This document shows positions 38,402 through 46,589 of a stretch of DNA of 64,000 bases, piece by piece. The stretch spans positions 2,294,001 to 2,358,000 of the forward strand of contig NZ_CP141769.1 in the NCBI RefSeq assembly GCF_035621355.1. The letters are read 5' to 3'. The DNA is from Thiobacillus sp. SCUT-2 (lineage in GTDB: Bacteria > Pseudomonadota > Gammaproteobacteria > Burkholderiales > Thiobacillaceae). The notes beneath the pieces were generated by a model. It had not been told where the DNA came from. It ran no database searches and saw only the letters and a program-made list of their open reading frames with translations. Within the stretch, counting starts at the first letter, position 1. Every line of letters begins with the position of its first letter. A program made the position numbers and the translations under genes.

Positions 38402-39802
38402 ATGAACGAATTCCGCATCGAGAAGGACTCGCTCGGCGAGGTCCGGGTTCCCGTGGACGCGTGGTACGGCGCCCAGACCGCGCGCGCCGTCGACAATTTT
38501 CCCATTTCGGGCCGCCGCCCGGATAAGGATTTCGTACTAGCGCACGTCCGCATCAAGCTCGCCGCCGCACGCGCCAACTGCCAGCCGGGCTGGCTGCCCG
38601 AAGCCAAGCGCGACGCCATCGCCGCCGCCTGCGAGCAGATCCTCGGCGGCGAGCACCTCGACCAGTTCGTGGTCGACCGCTTCCAGGCCGGCGCCGGCAC
38701 CAGCCACAACATGAACAGCAACGAGGTCATCGCCAACCTCGCCAACGTCGCGCTCGGTGGCGAGAAAGGCACGTACAAGCCGGTCAACCCGAACGACGAC
38801 GTCAACATGGGGCAGTCGACCAACGACACCATCCCCACCGCGATCCGGCTCGCCGTGCTCGCCAAGCTGCCACGACTTGTCGCGGCCGTGCATGCGATGG
38901 CGGCCGAATTCTCGCGGTTGGCCGAGCGCGAGAAGGATACGGTGAAGTCCGGCCGCACCCACCTGCAGGATGCGGTGCCGACCACGCTGGGGCAGGAGTT
39001 CGCCGGCTACGCCTGGACGCTGACGCGCTGCGCCGCCAGCCTCGACGCCGTGCGCCCGGCGCTGTGCGAAATCGGCCTCGGCGGCTCGGCCGCGGGCACC
39101 GGCCTCAACACCTCGCCCGACTACCCGCCACGCGTCGCCACCGAGCTGGCCAAGCTCACCGGCGAGCCAATCCGCGTCGGCCAGCTGGTCGCGCAGATGC
39201 AGTCGATGAACGACCTTGCGCGCCTGTCGGGCGAAATCCGCAATCTGGCTTTGGAACTCACGCGCATCTCCAACGACCTGCGCCTGCTGGCCAGCGGGCC
39301 CCGCACCGGCCTCGGCGAAATCCAGCTGCCGCCAGTACAGCCGGGCTCGTCCATCATGCCCGGCAAGGTCAACCCGGTGATGTTCGAGATGCTGAACCAG
39401 GTCTGCTTCCAGGTGCTGGGGCAGGATGCCGCCGTGTCGTACATGGTGCAGGCCGGCCAGCTCGAGCTGAACGTGATGATGCCGGCACTGGGCAGCGCAC
39501 TGTTCGATGCGATGGACTGGCTGACGAACGCGATGAACGCCGCGACCGAGAAGAACCTCAAGGGGATCGTCGTCAATCGCGAGCGCTGCGCCTTCTTCAT
39601 CCACCAGAGCGTCGCGCTCGCCACCCTGCTCAACACGCAGATCGGCTACAACCAGGCTGCCGAAGTCGCCAAGGAATCGGAGAAATCAGGCCGCCCGGTG
39701 CGCGACATCGTCGCCGAGCGCGGGCTCATGAACGCGGCCGATTTCGACGCGCTGGTACTGCAGGCGGCGCATGGCATCGGCAGCGGCGGGGGCGGCGGCT
39801 GA
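38402..39802 (+). CDS. Class II fumarase / aspartase family lyase
   Basis: A 466-residue lyase of the fumarase/aspartase superfamily. The family signature GSSIMPGKVNPV is present (about 317-328), and so are SGRTHLQDAVP and NEVIANLAN. Some parts are fumarase-like (RIEKDSLGEVRVP at the start and NTQIGYNQAAEVAKES near the end), others aspartase-like (NQVCFQVLGQDAAVSYMVQAGQLELNVMMP in parts). It therefore either hydrates fumarate or adds ammonia to it. A neighbourhood hint is lacking. It ends with a glycine run. I leave the symbol blank. Confidence 0.8.
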   Translation: MNEFRIEKDSLGEVRVPVDAWYGAQTARAVDNFPISGRRPDKDFVLAHVRIKLAAARANCQPGWLPEAKRDAIAAACEQILGGEHLDQFVVDRFQAGAGTSHNMNSNEVIANLANVALGGEKGTYKPVNPNDDVNMGQSTNDTIPTAIRLAVLAKLPRLVAAVHAMAAEFSRLAEREKDTVKSGRTHLQDAVPTTLGQEFAGYAWTLTRCAASLDAVRPALCEIGLGGSAAGTGLNTSPDYPPRVATELAKLTGEPIRVGQLVAQMQSMNDLARLSGEIRNLALELTRISNDLRLLASGPRTGLGEIQLPPVQPGSSIMPGKVNPVMFEMLNQVCFQVLGQDAAVSYMVQAGQLELNVMMPALGSALFDAMDWLTNAMNAATEKNLKGIVVNRERCAFFIHQSVALATLLNTQIGYNQAAEVAKESEKSGRPVRDIVAERGLMNAADFDALVLQAAHGIGSGGGGG

Positions 39803-39840
39803 TCCCGGCGCCCCTCCTCTTTACCTGAGCCCCGAACGCC

Positions 39841-40758
39841 ATGCCGATCCAGTGGTTCCCCGGTCACATGACCACCGCGCGCAAGAAGGCCGCGGAGACG
39901 ATGGCGCAGATCGACGTCGTGGTCGAGGTGCTCGACGCGCGCCTGCCCGAGGCGGGCAGCAACCCGATGATCCACGAGCTGCGCCATTTCCGGCAGCGGC
40001 CCTGCCTCAAGCTGCTGAACAAGGTCGACCTCGCCGACCCCGAGGCCACGCGCGCGTGGATCGATCACTACAACAGGCAGCCCGGCGTGATGGCGGTGGC
40101 GATCTCGGCGAAGAAGCCCGGCGACGTGGCGAAGCTCGCGGGGCTCGCGCAGAAGCTCGCGCCGCACCGCGACGACAACTTCAAGCCGCTGCGGCTGATG
40201 ATCATGGGCATCCCCAACGTCGGCAAGTCGACGCTGATGAACACCTGGGTCAAGCGCAAGGTGGCGGCGGTCGGCGACGAGCCCGCGGTGACGAAGTCGC
40301 AGCAGCGCATCAACCTGTCGCCACGGCTGATCCTGGTCGATACCCCGGGCATGACCTGGCCGAAGATCGAGCACGACGCCGACGGCTTCATGCTGGCGGC
40401 GAGTCACGCGATTGGGCGCAACGCGGTGATCGACGAGGAAGTCGCGATCTTTCTCGCCGGCATCCTGCTCGAACGCTATCCGGCCCTGCTGGAGGCGCGC
40501 TACAAGTTCCCGCTGGCGGGGCTGGACGCGACCGGCGTGCTGGAATCCGTGGCGAAGAAACGCGGCTGCCTGAAGAAGGGGCGCGGGGCGGAGCTCGACC
40601 TGGAAAAGGCGGCGATGATCCTGCTGACCGACTACCGCAGCGGCACGCTCGGACGCATCAGCCTGGAGACGCCGGCGACGCGCGCGGCGATGCTGGCGGC
40701 CGAAGCCGCCAACCCCCGGAAAAAGCCTTCCCGCGAAGCGGAAGAGACGGACGACTGA
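39841..40758 (+). CDS. ylqF: Ribosome biogenesis GTPase YlqF/RbgA family
   Basis: A 305-residue circularly permuted GTPase beginning MPIQWFPGHMTTARK, the conserved YlqF start. The GTPase motifs occur in permuted order: NKVD (60-63) and SAKK (89-92) come before the P-loop GIPNVGKS (123-130) and DTPG (167-170). In Bacillus it matures the 50S subunit. The C-terminal domain binds rRNA. The stop abuts the convergent pgl stop without a gap. Confidence 0.92.
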   Translation: MPIQWFPGHMTTARKKAAETMAQIDVVVEVLDARLPEAGSNPMIHELRHFRQRPCLKLLNKVDLADPEATRAWIDHYNRQPGVMAVAISAKKPGDVAKLAGLAQKLAPHRDDNFKPLRLMIMGIPNVGKSTLMNTWVKRKVAAVGDEPAVTKSQQRINLSPRLILVDTPGMTWPKIEHDADGFMLAASHAIGRNAVIDEEVAIFLAGILLERYPALLEARYKFPLAGLDATGVLESVAKKRGCLKKGRGAELDLEKAAMILLTDYRSGTLGRISLETPATRAAMLAAEAANPRKKPSREAEETDD

Positions 40759-41454
40759 TCAATCGTCCGCCGGCCAGGCCGCGGCGTCGAGCCAGGCCGC
40801 CGTGTCCACCCGCCCATGGATCGTGCCGACCGGCAACACGTCTCCGCTCGCCCAGCACCGCACCGCATGACGCTTGTTGCCGCCCGTGACGACGAACCAC
40901 ACCCGCGCGCTGCGGTTCAGCCGTGCCGCCGACAGGCTGACGCGCGCGGGCGGCGGCTTCGGTGCGCCGTCGACAGCCAGCGCATCGGGGCTGCCCGCCG
41001 CGTCGCCCCAGGCATGGCCGGGGAACAGGCTCGCGGTGTGGCCATCCTCGCCCATCCCGAGCAGCGCCACGTCGAATTCGGGCACGCCGGCGAGCCGTTC
41101 CGCGTAGACCGTCGCGGCCGCGGATGCGCCGCGTTCGGCCGGGATCGGCCGCCGATTGTCCGCCGGAATGCGCGAGCCGGCCAGCCAGGCCGCCTCGGCC
41201 ATCACGCTGTTACGCTCGGCATGATCCGCCGGCAGGCAGCGCTCGTCGCCATACCAGATCCACCAGCGCGCATCGCCCGCGCCGCGCTCCGCAAGTGCGC
41301 GGTAGAGCGCGCGCGGCGTGCTGCCGCCGGCCAGCACCAGATGAAAGACACCGCGCGCGTCGACCGCCACCTGCGCTGCCGCCACGAGCGCATCGGCCAG
41401 TGCCGGCACCAGGTCGTCGGCATCGGGAAACACGCGCCAGTCGATCGCGTTCAC
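40759..41454 (-). CDS. pgl: 6-phosphogluconolactonase
   Basis: A 231-residue enzyme hydrolysing 6-phosphogluconolactone to 6-phosphogluconate, second step of the oxidative pentose phosphate pathway. Visible motifs are LVLAGGSTPRALYRAL, WWIWYGDERCLPADHAERNS and LGMGEDGHTASLFPG. The start is GTG 41454, overlapping the zwf stop (GTGA), so pgl is coupled to zwf. Length and fold fit the DevB/SOL type. Confidence 0.93.
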   Translation of the reverse strand: MNAIDWRVFPDADDLVPALADALVAAAQVAVDARGVFHLVLAGGSTPRALYRALAERGAGDARWWIWYGDERCLPADHAERNSVMAEAAWLAGSRIPADNRRPIPAERGASAAATVYAERLAGVPEFDVALLGMGEDGHTASLFPGHAWGDAAGSPDALAVDGAPKPPPARVSLSAARLNRSARVWFVVTGGNKRHAVRCWASGDVLPVGTIHGRVDTAAWLDAAAWPADD

Positions 41455-42932
41455 AGCTCGTTGCGCCAGGTCTGGTCGTCGCTGTCGAACAGCCGGTTCG
41501 CCTCGGCGGGCCCCCAGCTGCCGGCCGGGTAGGTCGGAATGTATTCCCGCTCGACCGTCCAGTTCTTCAGGATGGGATCGACCACCCGCCACGCCCACTC
41601 GACCTCGTCGAAGCGCAGGAACAGCGAGCGGTCGCCCTCGATGACGTCGAGCAGCAGCGTCTCGTAGGCGTCGAGCGTCTGCTCGTCGGTCTTGAGGAAG
41701 CTCGCATTCATCTGCATCAGCCGCGTATCCATGTCGAGCCCGGGCTGCTTGACGTGGATTTCCATGCGCATCGACTCGTCGGGCTGGATCGACAGCAGGA
41801 TCCAGTTGGGGTCGATCGATTCGAGCGGCGTTTCGCGGAACAGCTGCTGCGGGGGATGGCGGAAGCGCAGCGCGATCATCGAGGTCTGGCGCTGCATGCG
41901 CTTGCCGGTGCGCAGGTAGAACGGTACCCCGCGCCAGCGCCAATTGTCGATGTAGAACTTGGCGGCGACGAAGGTCTCGGTGATCGAATTGGGCTCGACC
42001 TTCTCCTCCTGCTGATAGCCCGGCACGTTGGCGCCGTCGATCATGCCCCGCGCGTACTGGGCCCGCACCGCGTGCGCATGCACCGCACGCTTGGCGATCG
42101 GGCGGATCGAGCGCAGCACCTTGACCTTCTCGTCGTGCAGCGCGTCGGCCTCGAGCGCAGGCGGCGGCTCCATGGCGACGACGGTGAGCAGCTGCATCAG
42201 GTGGTTCTGCAGCATGTCGCGCAGCGCACCGGCGCGGTCGTAGTAGTCGGCGCGCTTCTCGATGCCGATCGACTCGGCCACGGTGATCTGCACGTGGTCG
42301 ATGAAGTTGCGGTTCCACAGCGGCTCGATCAGCGTGTTGGCGAAGCGGAACACCAGCAGGTTCTGTACCGTTTCCTTGCCGAGGAAATGGTCGATGCGGA
42401 ACACCTGCTCCTCGTCGAAATGTTCGTGCAGCAGCTGGTTCAGCATGCGCGCCGACTCGATGTCCTCGCCGAACGGTTTCTCGATGACCACGCGATTGAG
42501 GCCGCGCGGCTTGTTGAGGCCGACGGCCTCGAGGTTGTGGATCACCGCCCCGAACTCGGACGGCTTGATGGCGAGATAGAACACCGTGCTGGAGCATGCC
42601 TCGGCCGGCGGCAAGCGATCGGCCAGCGCCTGGTACGAAGCCACGTCGTTGAGGTCGCCCTGCTGGTAGCGGAAGCGCGCGACGAAACGCTCGAACACGG
42701 GCGTGCCGGGTGCGCCCTTGATCTTCTCCGCCAGCACTTCGCGCATGTGATTGCGCCACTCATCGTCGTTCCATGGCCGGCGCGAGAACGCGATGATGCT
42801 GAGCGATTCCGACAGGCGGGCCGCCGCTTCCAGGTGGTAGAGCGCGGGCAGCAGCTTGTTGGTGGCCAGGTTGCCGGTGGCGCCGAAGATGACGAAGGTG
42901 CACGGCAGGGATGCTTCGCGGCCGTCGCTCAT
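41451..42932 (-). CDS. zwf: Glucose-6-phosphate dehydrogenase
   Basis: A 493-residue dehydrogenase making 6-phosphogluconolactone and NADPH. The N-terminal coenzyme motif is FVIFGATGNLATNKL (about 13-27) and the substrate motif RIDHFLGKE (about 178-186). ATG 42932 overlaps the gnd stop (ATGA). A longer frame into gnd is not supported. Together gnd-zwf-pgl make the full oxidative pentose phosphate branch in one operon, which can also feed the Entner-Doudoroff route. Confidence 0.96.
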   Translation of the reverse strand: MSDGREASLPCTFVIFGATGNLATNKLLPALYHLEAAARLSESLSIIAFSRRPWNDDEWRNHMREVLAEKIKGAPGTPVFERFVARFRYQQGDLNDVASYQALADRLPPAEACSSTVFYLAIKPSEFGAVIHNLEAVGLNKPRGLNRVVIEKPFGEDIESARMLNQLLHEHFDEEQVFRIDHFLGKETVQNLLVFRFANTLIEPLWNRNFIDHVQITVAESIGIEKRADYYDRAGALRDMLQNHLMQLLTVVAMEPPPALEADALHDEKVKVLRSIRPIAKRAVHAHAVRAQYARGMIDGANVPGYQQEEKVEPNSITETFVAAKFYIDNWRWRGVPFYLRTGKRMQRQTSMIALRFRHPPQQLFRETPLESIDPNWILLSIQPDESMRMEIHVKQPGLDMDTRLMQMNASFLKTDEQTLDAYETLLLDVIEGDRSLFLRFDEVEWAWRVVDPILKNWTVEREYIPTYPAGSWGPAEANRLFDSDDQTWRNEL

Positions 42933-43843
42933 TTCTCGGTTCCCTTGATGGCGTGGCCGCCGAAGCCCTGGCGCATCTTGGCCAGCATCTTCGCCGCGTA
43001 GTCGCCTTTCCCCTGGCTGGCGAAGCGCATCATCAGCGCGAGCGACATCACCGGGGCGGGAATGCCCTGCTCGATCGCCTCCAGCGCCGTCCAGCGCCCC
43101 TCGCCGGAATCGGCGACGAAGGGCTGGATGGTTTCGAGCGCCGGATCCTGCGCGAGGAAATCCGCCGACAGGTCGAGCAGCCACGAGCGCACCACGCTGC
43201 CGTGCCGCCACAGCTCCGCGATCGCACCCACGTCGAGGTCGAAGCCGGGCTTGTTCTTCATCAGCGCAAAGCCCTCGGCGAGGGCCTGCATCATGCCGTA
43301 CTCGATGCCGTTGTGGACCATCTTGACGAAGTGGCCGGAGCCGACCGGGCCGGTATGCAGCCAGCCCTCGGTCGGGGTCGGTGCGAGCGCCTCCATGTAG
43401 GGCTGGAGGCGCGCCGCCGCCGCCTCGCTGCCGCCGAACATGATGCAGTAGCCGTTCTCCAGCCCCCAGACGCCGCCGGACACGCCGGCGTCGGCGTAGT
43501 CGATGCCGTGCGCCGCCATCATCGCGGCGTGCCGCTGGTCGTCCTTGTAGTACGCATTGGCGCCGTCGACGACCAGGTCACCGGCACCGAGCAACGGCGC
43601 CAGCGCCTGCAGGGCCTGCTCGGTCGCCTCGCCCGCCGGCAGCATCAGCCAGACGATGCGCGGCGCCTGCAAGGCCGCGACCAGATCGGCGAGCGAAGCG
43701 CAGGCGAGATGACCGGTCTCCGCCGCGATCGCGGCGCTGACCTCGTGGCTGCGGTTGTGCAGCGCGATCCGCATGCCCTTGCGCGCCAGCCGCCGCGCCA
43801 TGTTGCCGCCCATGCGGCCGAGTCCGACGAGTCCGAATTCCAT
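42929..43843 (-). CDS. gnd: 6-phosphogluconate dehydrogenase, short form
   Basis: A 304-residue enzyme decarboxylating 6-phosphogluconate to ribulose 5-phosphate. The N-terminus MEFGLVGLGRMGGNMARRL is the NAD(P) motif, and GPVGSGHFVKMVHNGIEYGMMQ (in parts, about 175-195) holds the catalytic lysine and asparagine. It is the short type (about 300 residues versus about 470), which in studied cases often prefers NAD. An upstream in-frame start (43897) adds 18 residues and is not supported. It leads the gnd-zwf-pgl operon. Confidence 0.93.
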   Translation of the reverse strand: MEFGLVGLGRMGGNMARRLARKGMRIALHNRSHEVSAAIAAETGHLACASLADLVAALQAPRIVWLMLPAGEATEQALQALAPLLGAGDLVVDGANAYYKDDQRHAAMMAAHGIDYADAGVSGGVWGLENGYCIMFGGSEAAAARLQPYMEALAPTPTEGWLHTGPVGSGHFVKMVHNGIEYGMMQALAEGFALMKNKPGFDLDVGAIAELWRHGSVVRSWLLDLSADFLAQDPALETIQPFVADSGEGRWTALEAIEQGIPAPVMSLALMMRFASQGKGDYAAKMLAKMRQGFGGHAIKGTEK

Positions 43844-43972
43844 GCTTGATTCCTCCGGGATGACATCCTGCGTGTCGCAGCAATCGTGCCTGCGCAAAAT
43901 CCATGATAGGACGCGGCAATGACGAACAAGTTGCGCGGCCCGCGCGCCGTCGTGGTGCGCCCCCGCACCGGA

Positions 43973-44608
43973 TCAGGCCAGCAGGCCGGGAAACAGCTTG
44001 CCGAGGCCGCCTGCGATCATCTCGACCGAGATCGCCGCGATGATCAGGCCCATCAGGCGCGTGACGACGTGGATGCCGGTCCGCCCCAGCCGCCGCGCGA
44101 TCATCGGCGCCGCGCGGAACGACAGCCACACCGACAGCGCGACCAGCGCGACCGGGATCAGCAGCGCCGCCTGCTGCAGCATGTCGCCTTTCGCCGCGCC
44201 GGCCGCCACGATCACGTGCGTGATCGCACCGGGGCCGGCAAGCAGCGGAATGCCGAGCGGCACCACGCCGACCGCATCCTTTTCCTCCGCTTCGTCGGCC
44301 TCGTCCCGTGTCTGGCGCAACGGGCTGACGTGCGCCTGCACCATCGACAGCGCCAGCAGGAGGAGCAACAGCCCGCCCGCGACCGAAAACGCGGCCAGGC
44401 GGATGCCGAAGAAGCTCAGCATCGGCTCGCCCGCGAAGGTGAACAGGGTCAGCACGCCGAGCACGGTCAGCGCCGCGATGCGCGCCGCCGAACGGCTTTG
44501 CGCCAGGCTGTAGCCCTGCGTGGCGATGAGGAAGATGGGGATGACGCCGACCGGGTCGACGATGGCGAACAGCGCAAGCGCCGCCTTGACGAGTGCGAGG
44601 ATATCCAT
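43973..44608 (-). CDS. MarC family integral membrane protein
   Basis: A 211-residue membrane protein of the MarC/UPF0056 family. About six hydrophobic segments are visible (about 5-25, 43-60, 70-90, 118-137, 145-163, 182-203). Family features include the start with ALFAIVDPVGVIPIFL and PLGIPLLAGPGAITHVIV. Despite the name, a role in antibiotic resistance has not been confirmed; function is unknown. It is not clearly part of an operon: 33 bases separate it from trmB. Confidence 0.88.
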   Translation of the reverse strand: MDILALVKAALALFAIVDPVGVIPIFLIATQGYSLAQSRSAARIAALTVLGVLTLFTFAGEPMLSFFGIRLAAFSVAGGLLLLLLALSMVQAHVSPLRQTRDEADEAEEKDAVGVVPLGIPLLAGPGAITHVIVAAGAAKGDMLQQAALLIPVALVALSVWLSFRAAPMIARRLGRTGIHVVTRLMGLIIAAISVEMIAGGLGKLFPGLLA

Positions 44609-44641
44609 GCGTGCATCATAGCCGCATGGCGCCGCGCGTCC

Positions 44642-45325
44642 CTAAATGCGGCGGAACAGCAGATCCCACACGCCGTGACCGAGGCGGATGCCGCGCTGCT
44701 CGAACTTCGTGAGGGGACGGGTGTCGGGACGCGGCGCGTAGTCGGCGACGGTGTTCTGCAGGGACGGCTCGGCGGAGAGCACGGCGAGCATCTGCTCGGC
44801 GTAGTCCTGCCAGTCGGTCGCCAGGTGAATGTAGCCCCCCGGGCGGATGCGGCCGGCCAGCAGCGCCACCAGCGGCGGCTGGATCAGGCGCCGCTTGTGG
44901 TGCCGCTTCTTGTGCCAGGGGTCCGGAAAGAAGATGTGCACGCCGGCGAGGCTCGCCGGCCCGAGCATGGAGGTCAGGACCTCGACCGCATCGTGCTGGA
45001 TCACGCGCACGTTGGTCAGTCCGCGCTCGCCGATCTGCTTCAGCAGCGCGCCGACGCCCGGCGTATGGACCTCGACGCCGAGGTAGTCGTTCCCGGGGTG
45101 CGCTGCGGCAATCTCGGCCAGCCCCTCGCCCATGCCGAAGCCGATTTCGAGGAAGCGCGGCGCGGTACGTCCGAACACCGCATCGAGGTCGAGACGGTCG
45201 GGCTGATATGGCAGCACGAAACGCGGACCCAGCTCGGCCAGCGCGCGAGCCTGCCCCGAGCCGACCCGCCCGGCGCGCAGCACATAGGAACGGATGCGCG
45301 GATGCGCGCCGGTCTCGCTCGTCAT
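44642..45325 (-). CDS. trmB: tRNA (guanine-N7)-methyltransferase TrmB
   Basis: A 227-residue SAM-dependent enzyme methylating G46 of tRNA. The SAM motif is [16 protein letters not shown] (about 58-73) and the family motif is [17 protein letters not shown] (about 132-148). The N-terminal residues (about 1-40) are the usual variable, basic region. It starts 4 bases after the thiG stop, so it is read with thiS-thiG; this pairing is common in betaproteobacteria. Confidence 0.94.
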   Translation of the reverse strand: MTSETGAHPRIRSYVLRAGRVGSGQARALAELGPRFVLPYQPDRLDLDAVFGRTAPRFLEIGFGMGEGLAEIAAAHPGNDYLGVEVHTPGVGALLKQIGERGLTNVRVIQHDAVEVLTSMLGPASLAGVHIFFPDPWHKKRHHKRRLIQPPLVALLAGRIRPGGYIHLATDWQDYAEQMLAVLSAEPSLQNTVADYAPRPDTRPLTKFEQRGIRLGHGVWDLLFRRI

Positions 45326-45329
45326 GCCG

Positions 45330-46118
45330 TTATTTGCTGCCGGTGATGAGACCGCTGGTGGGCGAGCTCGGGCTGGCCTGGTAGATCTTCTTCGGCATGC
45401 GGCCGGCGAGGAAGGCCTCGCGCCCGGCCTCGACCGCCTTCTTCATCGCCGAGGCCATCAGCACCGGATTGCCGGCGCCGGCGATCGCGGTGTTCATCAG
45501 CACGGCGTCGCAGCCGAGTTCCATCGCAATGGTGGCGTCGCTGGCAGTGCCGACGCCGGCATCGACGATCACCGGTACGGAGAGGCGATCGATGATGATC
45601 TGCAGGTTCCACGGATTGAGGATGCCCATGCCCGAACCGATCAGGCTCGCCAGCGGCATCACGGCGACGCAGCCGATGTCCTCCAGCTGCTTCGCGGCGA
45701 TGGGATCGTCGGACGTGTAGACCATGACCTGGAAGCCGTCCTTCACCAGCACCTCGGCTGCCTTGATCGTCTCGGCGACGTTGGGGTAGAGCGACTCGGC
45801 ATCGCCCAGCACTTCGAGCTTGACCAGGCTGTGCCCGTCCAGCAGCTCGCGCGCCAGGCGCAGGGTGCGGATCGCGTCGTCGGCCGTGTAGCAGCCGGCG
45901 GTGTTCGGCAGGTAGGTGTATTTGGACGGCGGCAGCGCGTCGAGCAGGCTGGGCTGGCTCGCGTCCTGGCCGATGTTGGTGCGGCGGATCGCGACGGTGA
46001 CGATTTCCGCACCCGACGCCTCGACTGCGAGGCGCGTCTGTTCGAAATCCTTGTACTTGCCCGTGCCGACCAGCAGGCGGGAGGCATAGGATTGTCCGGC
46101 GATGACGAGGGGTTCCAT
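45330..46118 (-). CDS. thiG: Thiazole synthase ThiG
   Basis: A 262-residue TIM-barrel enzyme forming the thiazole phosphate of thiamine from 1-deoxy-D-xylulose 5-phosphate, dehydroglycine and ThiS-thiocarboxylate. The Schiff-base lysine is K100 in LVKLEVLGD. Other conserved parts are [11 protein letters not shown] near the start and [14 protein letters not shown]. The gene lies 33 bases after thiS. No thiO, thiF or thiE is in the window. No TPP riboswitch is visible before thiS. Confidence 0.96.
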   Translation of the reverse strand: MEPLVIAGQSYASRLLVGTGKYKDFEQTRLAVEASGAEIVTVAIRRTNIGQDASQPSLLDALPPSKYTYLPNTAGCYTADDAIRTLRLARELLDGHSLVKLEVLGDAESLYPNVAETIKAAEVLVKDGFQVMVYTSDDPIAAKQLEDIGCVAVMPLASLIGSGMGILNPWNLQIIIDRLSVPVIVDAGVGTASDATIAMELGCDAVLMNTAIAGAGNPVLMASAMKKAVEAGREAFLAGRMPKKIYQASPSSPTSGLITGSK

Positions 46119-46151
46119 AGATTCAGGCGTTCGAAAGGATGAAGACGCAGC

Positions 46152-46355
46152 TCAGCCGCCGCCGACCGCGACGACGATTTCAAGGCGGTCGCCGCTGGCG
46201 AGCAGGGTGTCGGCATGCTGGCTGCGCGGCACGATTTCGCCGTTCCGTTCGACGGCGATGCGCTTGCCCACGAGCTCGAGCGCCTCGACGAGCCCGGCGA
46301 CCGTGAGCGGTGCGGGAAAACTACGGGGCGCGCCGTTGATGACCAGTTCAAGCAC
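46152..46355 (-). CDS. thiS: Sulfur carrier protein ThiS
   Basis: A 67-residue ubiquitin-like protein ending AVGGG; the C-terminal diglycine is made into a thiocarboxylate that gives sulfur to ThiG. Conserved parts are ELVINGAPRSFPAPLTVAGLVEAL and IAVERNGEIVPRSQH. It is the first gene of thiS-thiG-trmB. A palindrome with TAGAAT on each strand (46381-46399) may serve as -10 region both for thiS and for the tRNA gene. Confidence 0.92.
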   Translation of the reverse strand: MLELVINGAPRSFPAPLTVAGLVEALELVGKRIAVERNGEIVPRSQHADTLLASGDRLEIVVAVGGG

Positions 46356-46380
46356 GACTTCTATCCGGCAGGACTATTCA

Positions 46381-46399
46381 GTAGAATTGCGCATTCTAC
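46381..46399. promoter_or_regulatory. Palindromic divergent -10 region between thiS and tRNA-Gly
   Basis: GTAGAAT (46381-46387) and ATTCTAC (46393-46399) form a perfect 7-bp inverted repeat with a 5-base spacer. Each strand reads TAGAAT, a good -10 hexamer, placed suitably for thiS (minus) and tRNA-Gly (plus). No strong -35 box was seen for either. Confidence 0.4.
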
Positions 46400-46436
46400 C
46401 CCGAAGGTCGTGCCGACCCGAAGGGCGGGCAACAGC

Positions 46437-46510
46437 GCGGGCGTCGTATAGTGGCATTACCTGAGCTTCCCAAGCTCATGAGGAGGGTTCGATTCCCTTC
46501 GCCCGCTCCA
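46437..46510 (+). tRNA. tRNA-Gly (anticodon CCC)
   Basis: A complete cloverleaf of 74 bases with encoded CCA. Acceptor GCGGGCG (46437-46443) pairs with CGCCCGC (46500-46506), then T and CCA. The D stem is GTA/TAC, the anticodon stem TGAGC/GCTCA encloses loop TTCCCAA with anticodon CCC, and the T arm is GAGGG-TTCGATT-CCCTT. It reads GGG codons. It stands alone between thiS and the first DUF1631 gene. Confidence 0.95.
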
Positions 46511-46589
46511 GTCCAGGCTCTGCAGCCGAGCCGGCGGCTTGACGCCCGTTCAATAATCTGCTCCCCTTGGCCGTTATCCTGCCGAGGCC

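Noticed and set aside
43919..45346. 475-residue plus-strand open frame opposite marC and trmB
   Set aside because: Low-complexity R/H/A/D/Q composition and full overlap with two clear genes.
46356..46436. TPP riboswitch before thiS
   Set aside because: The gap to the tRNA gene is about 80 bases and lacks the CTGAGA and ACCTGA-type elements of the TPP aptamer.
46511..46589. Second c-di-GMP riboswitch before the first DUF1631 gene
   Set aside because: The 79-base gap has no CAGGGCAAACC or GACGCAAAGCC core.
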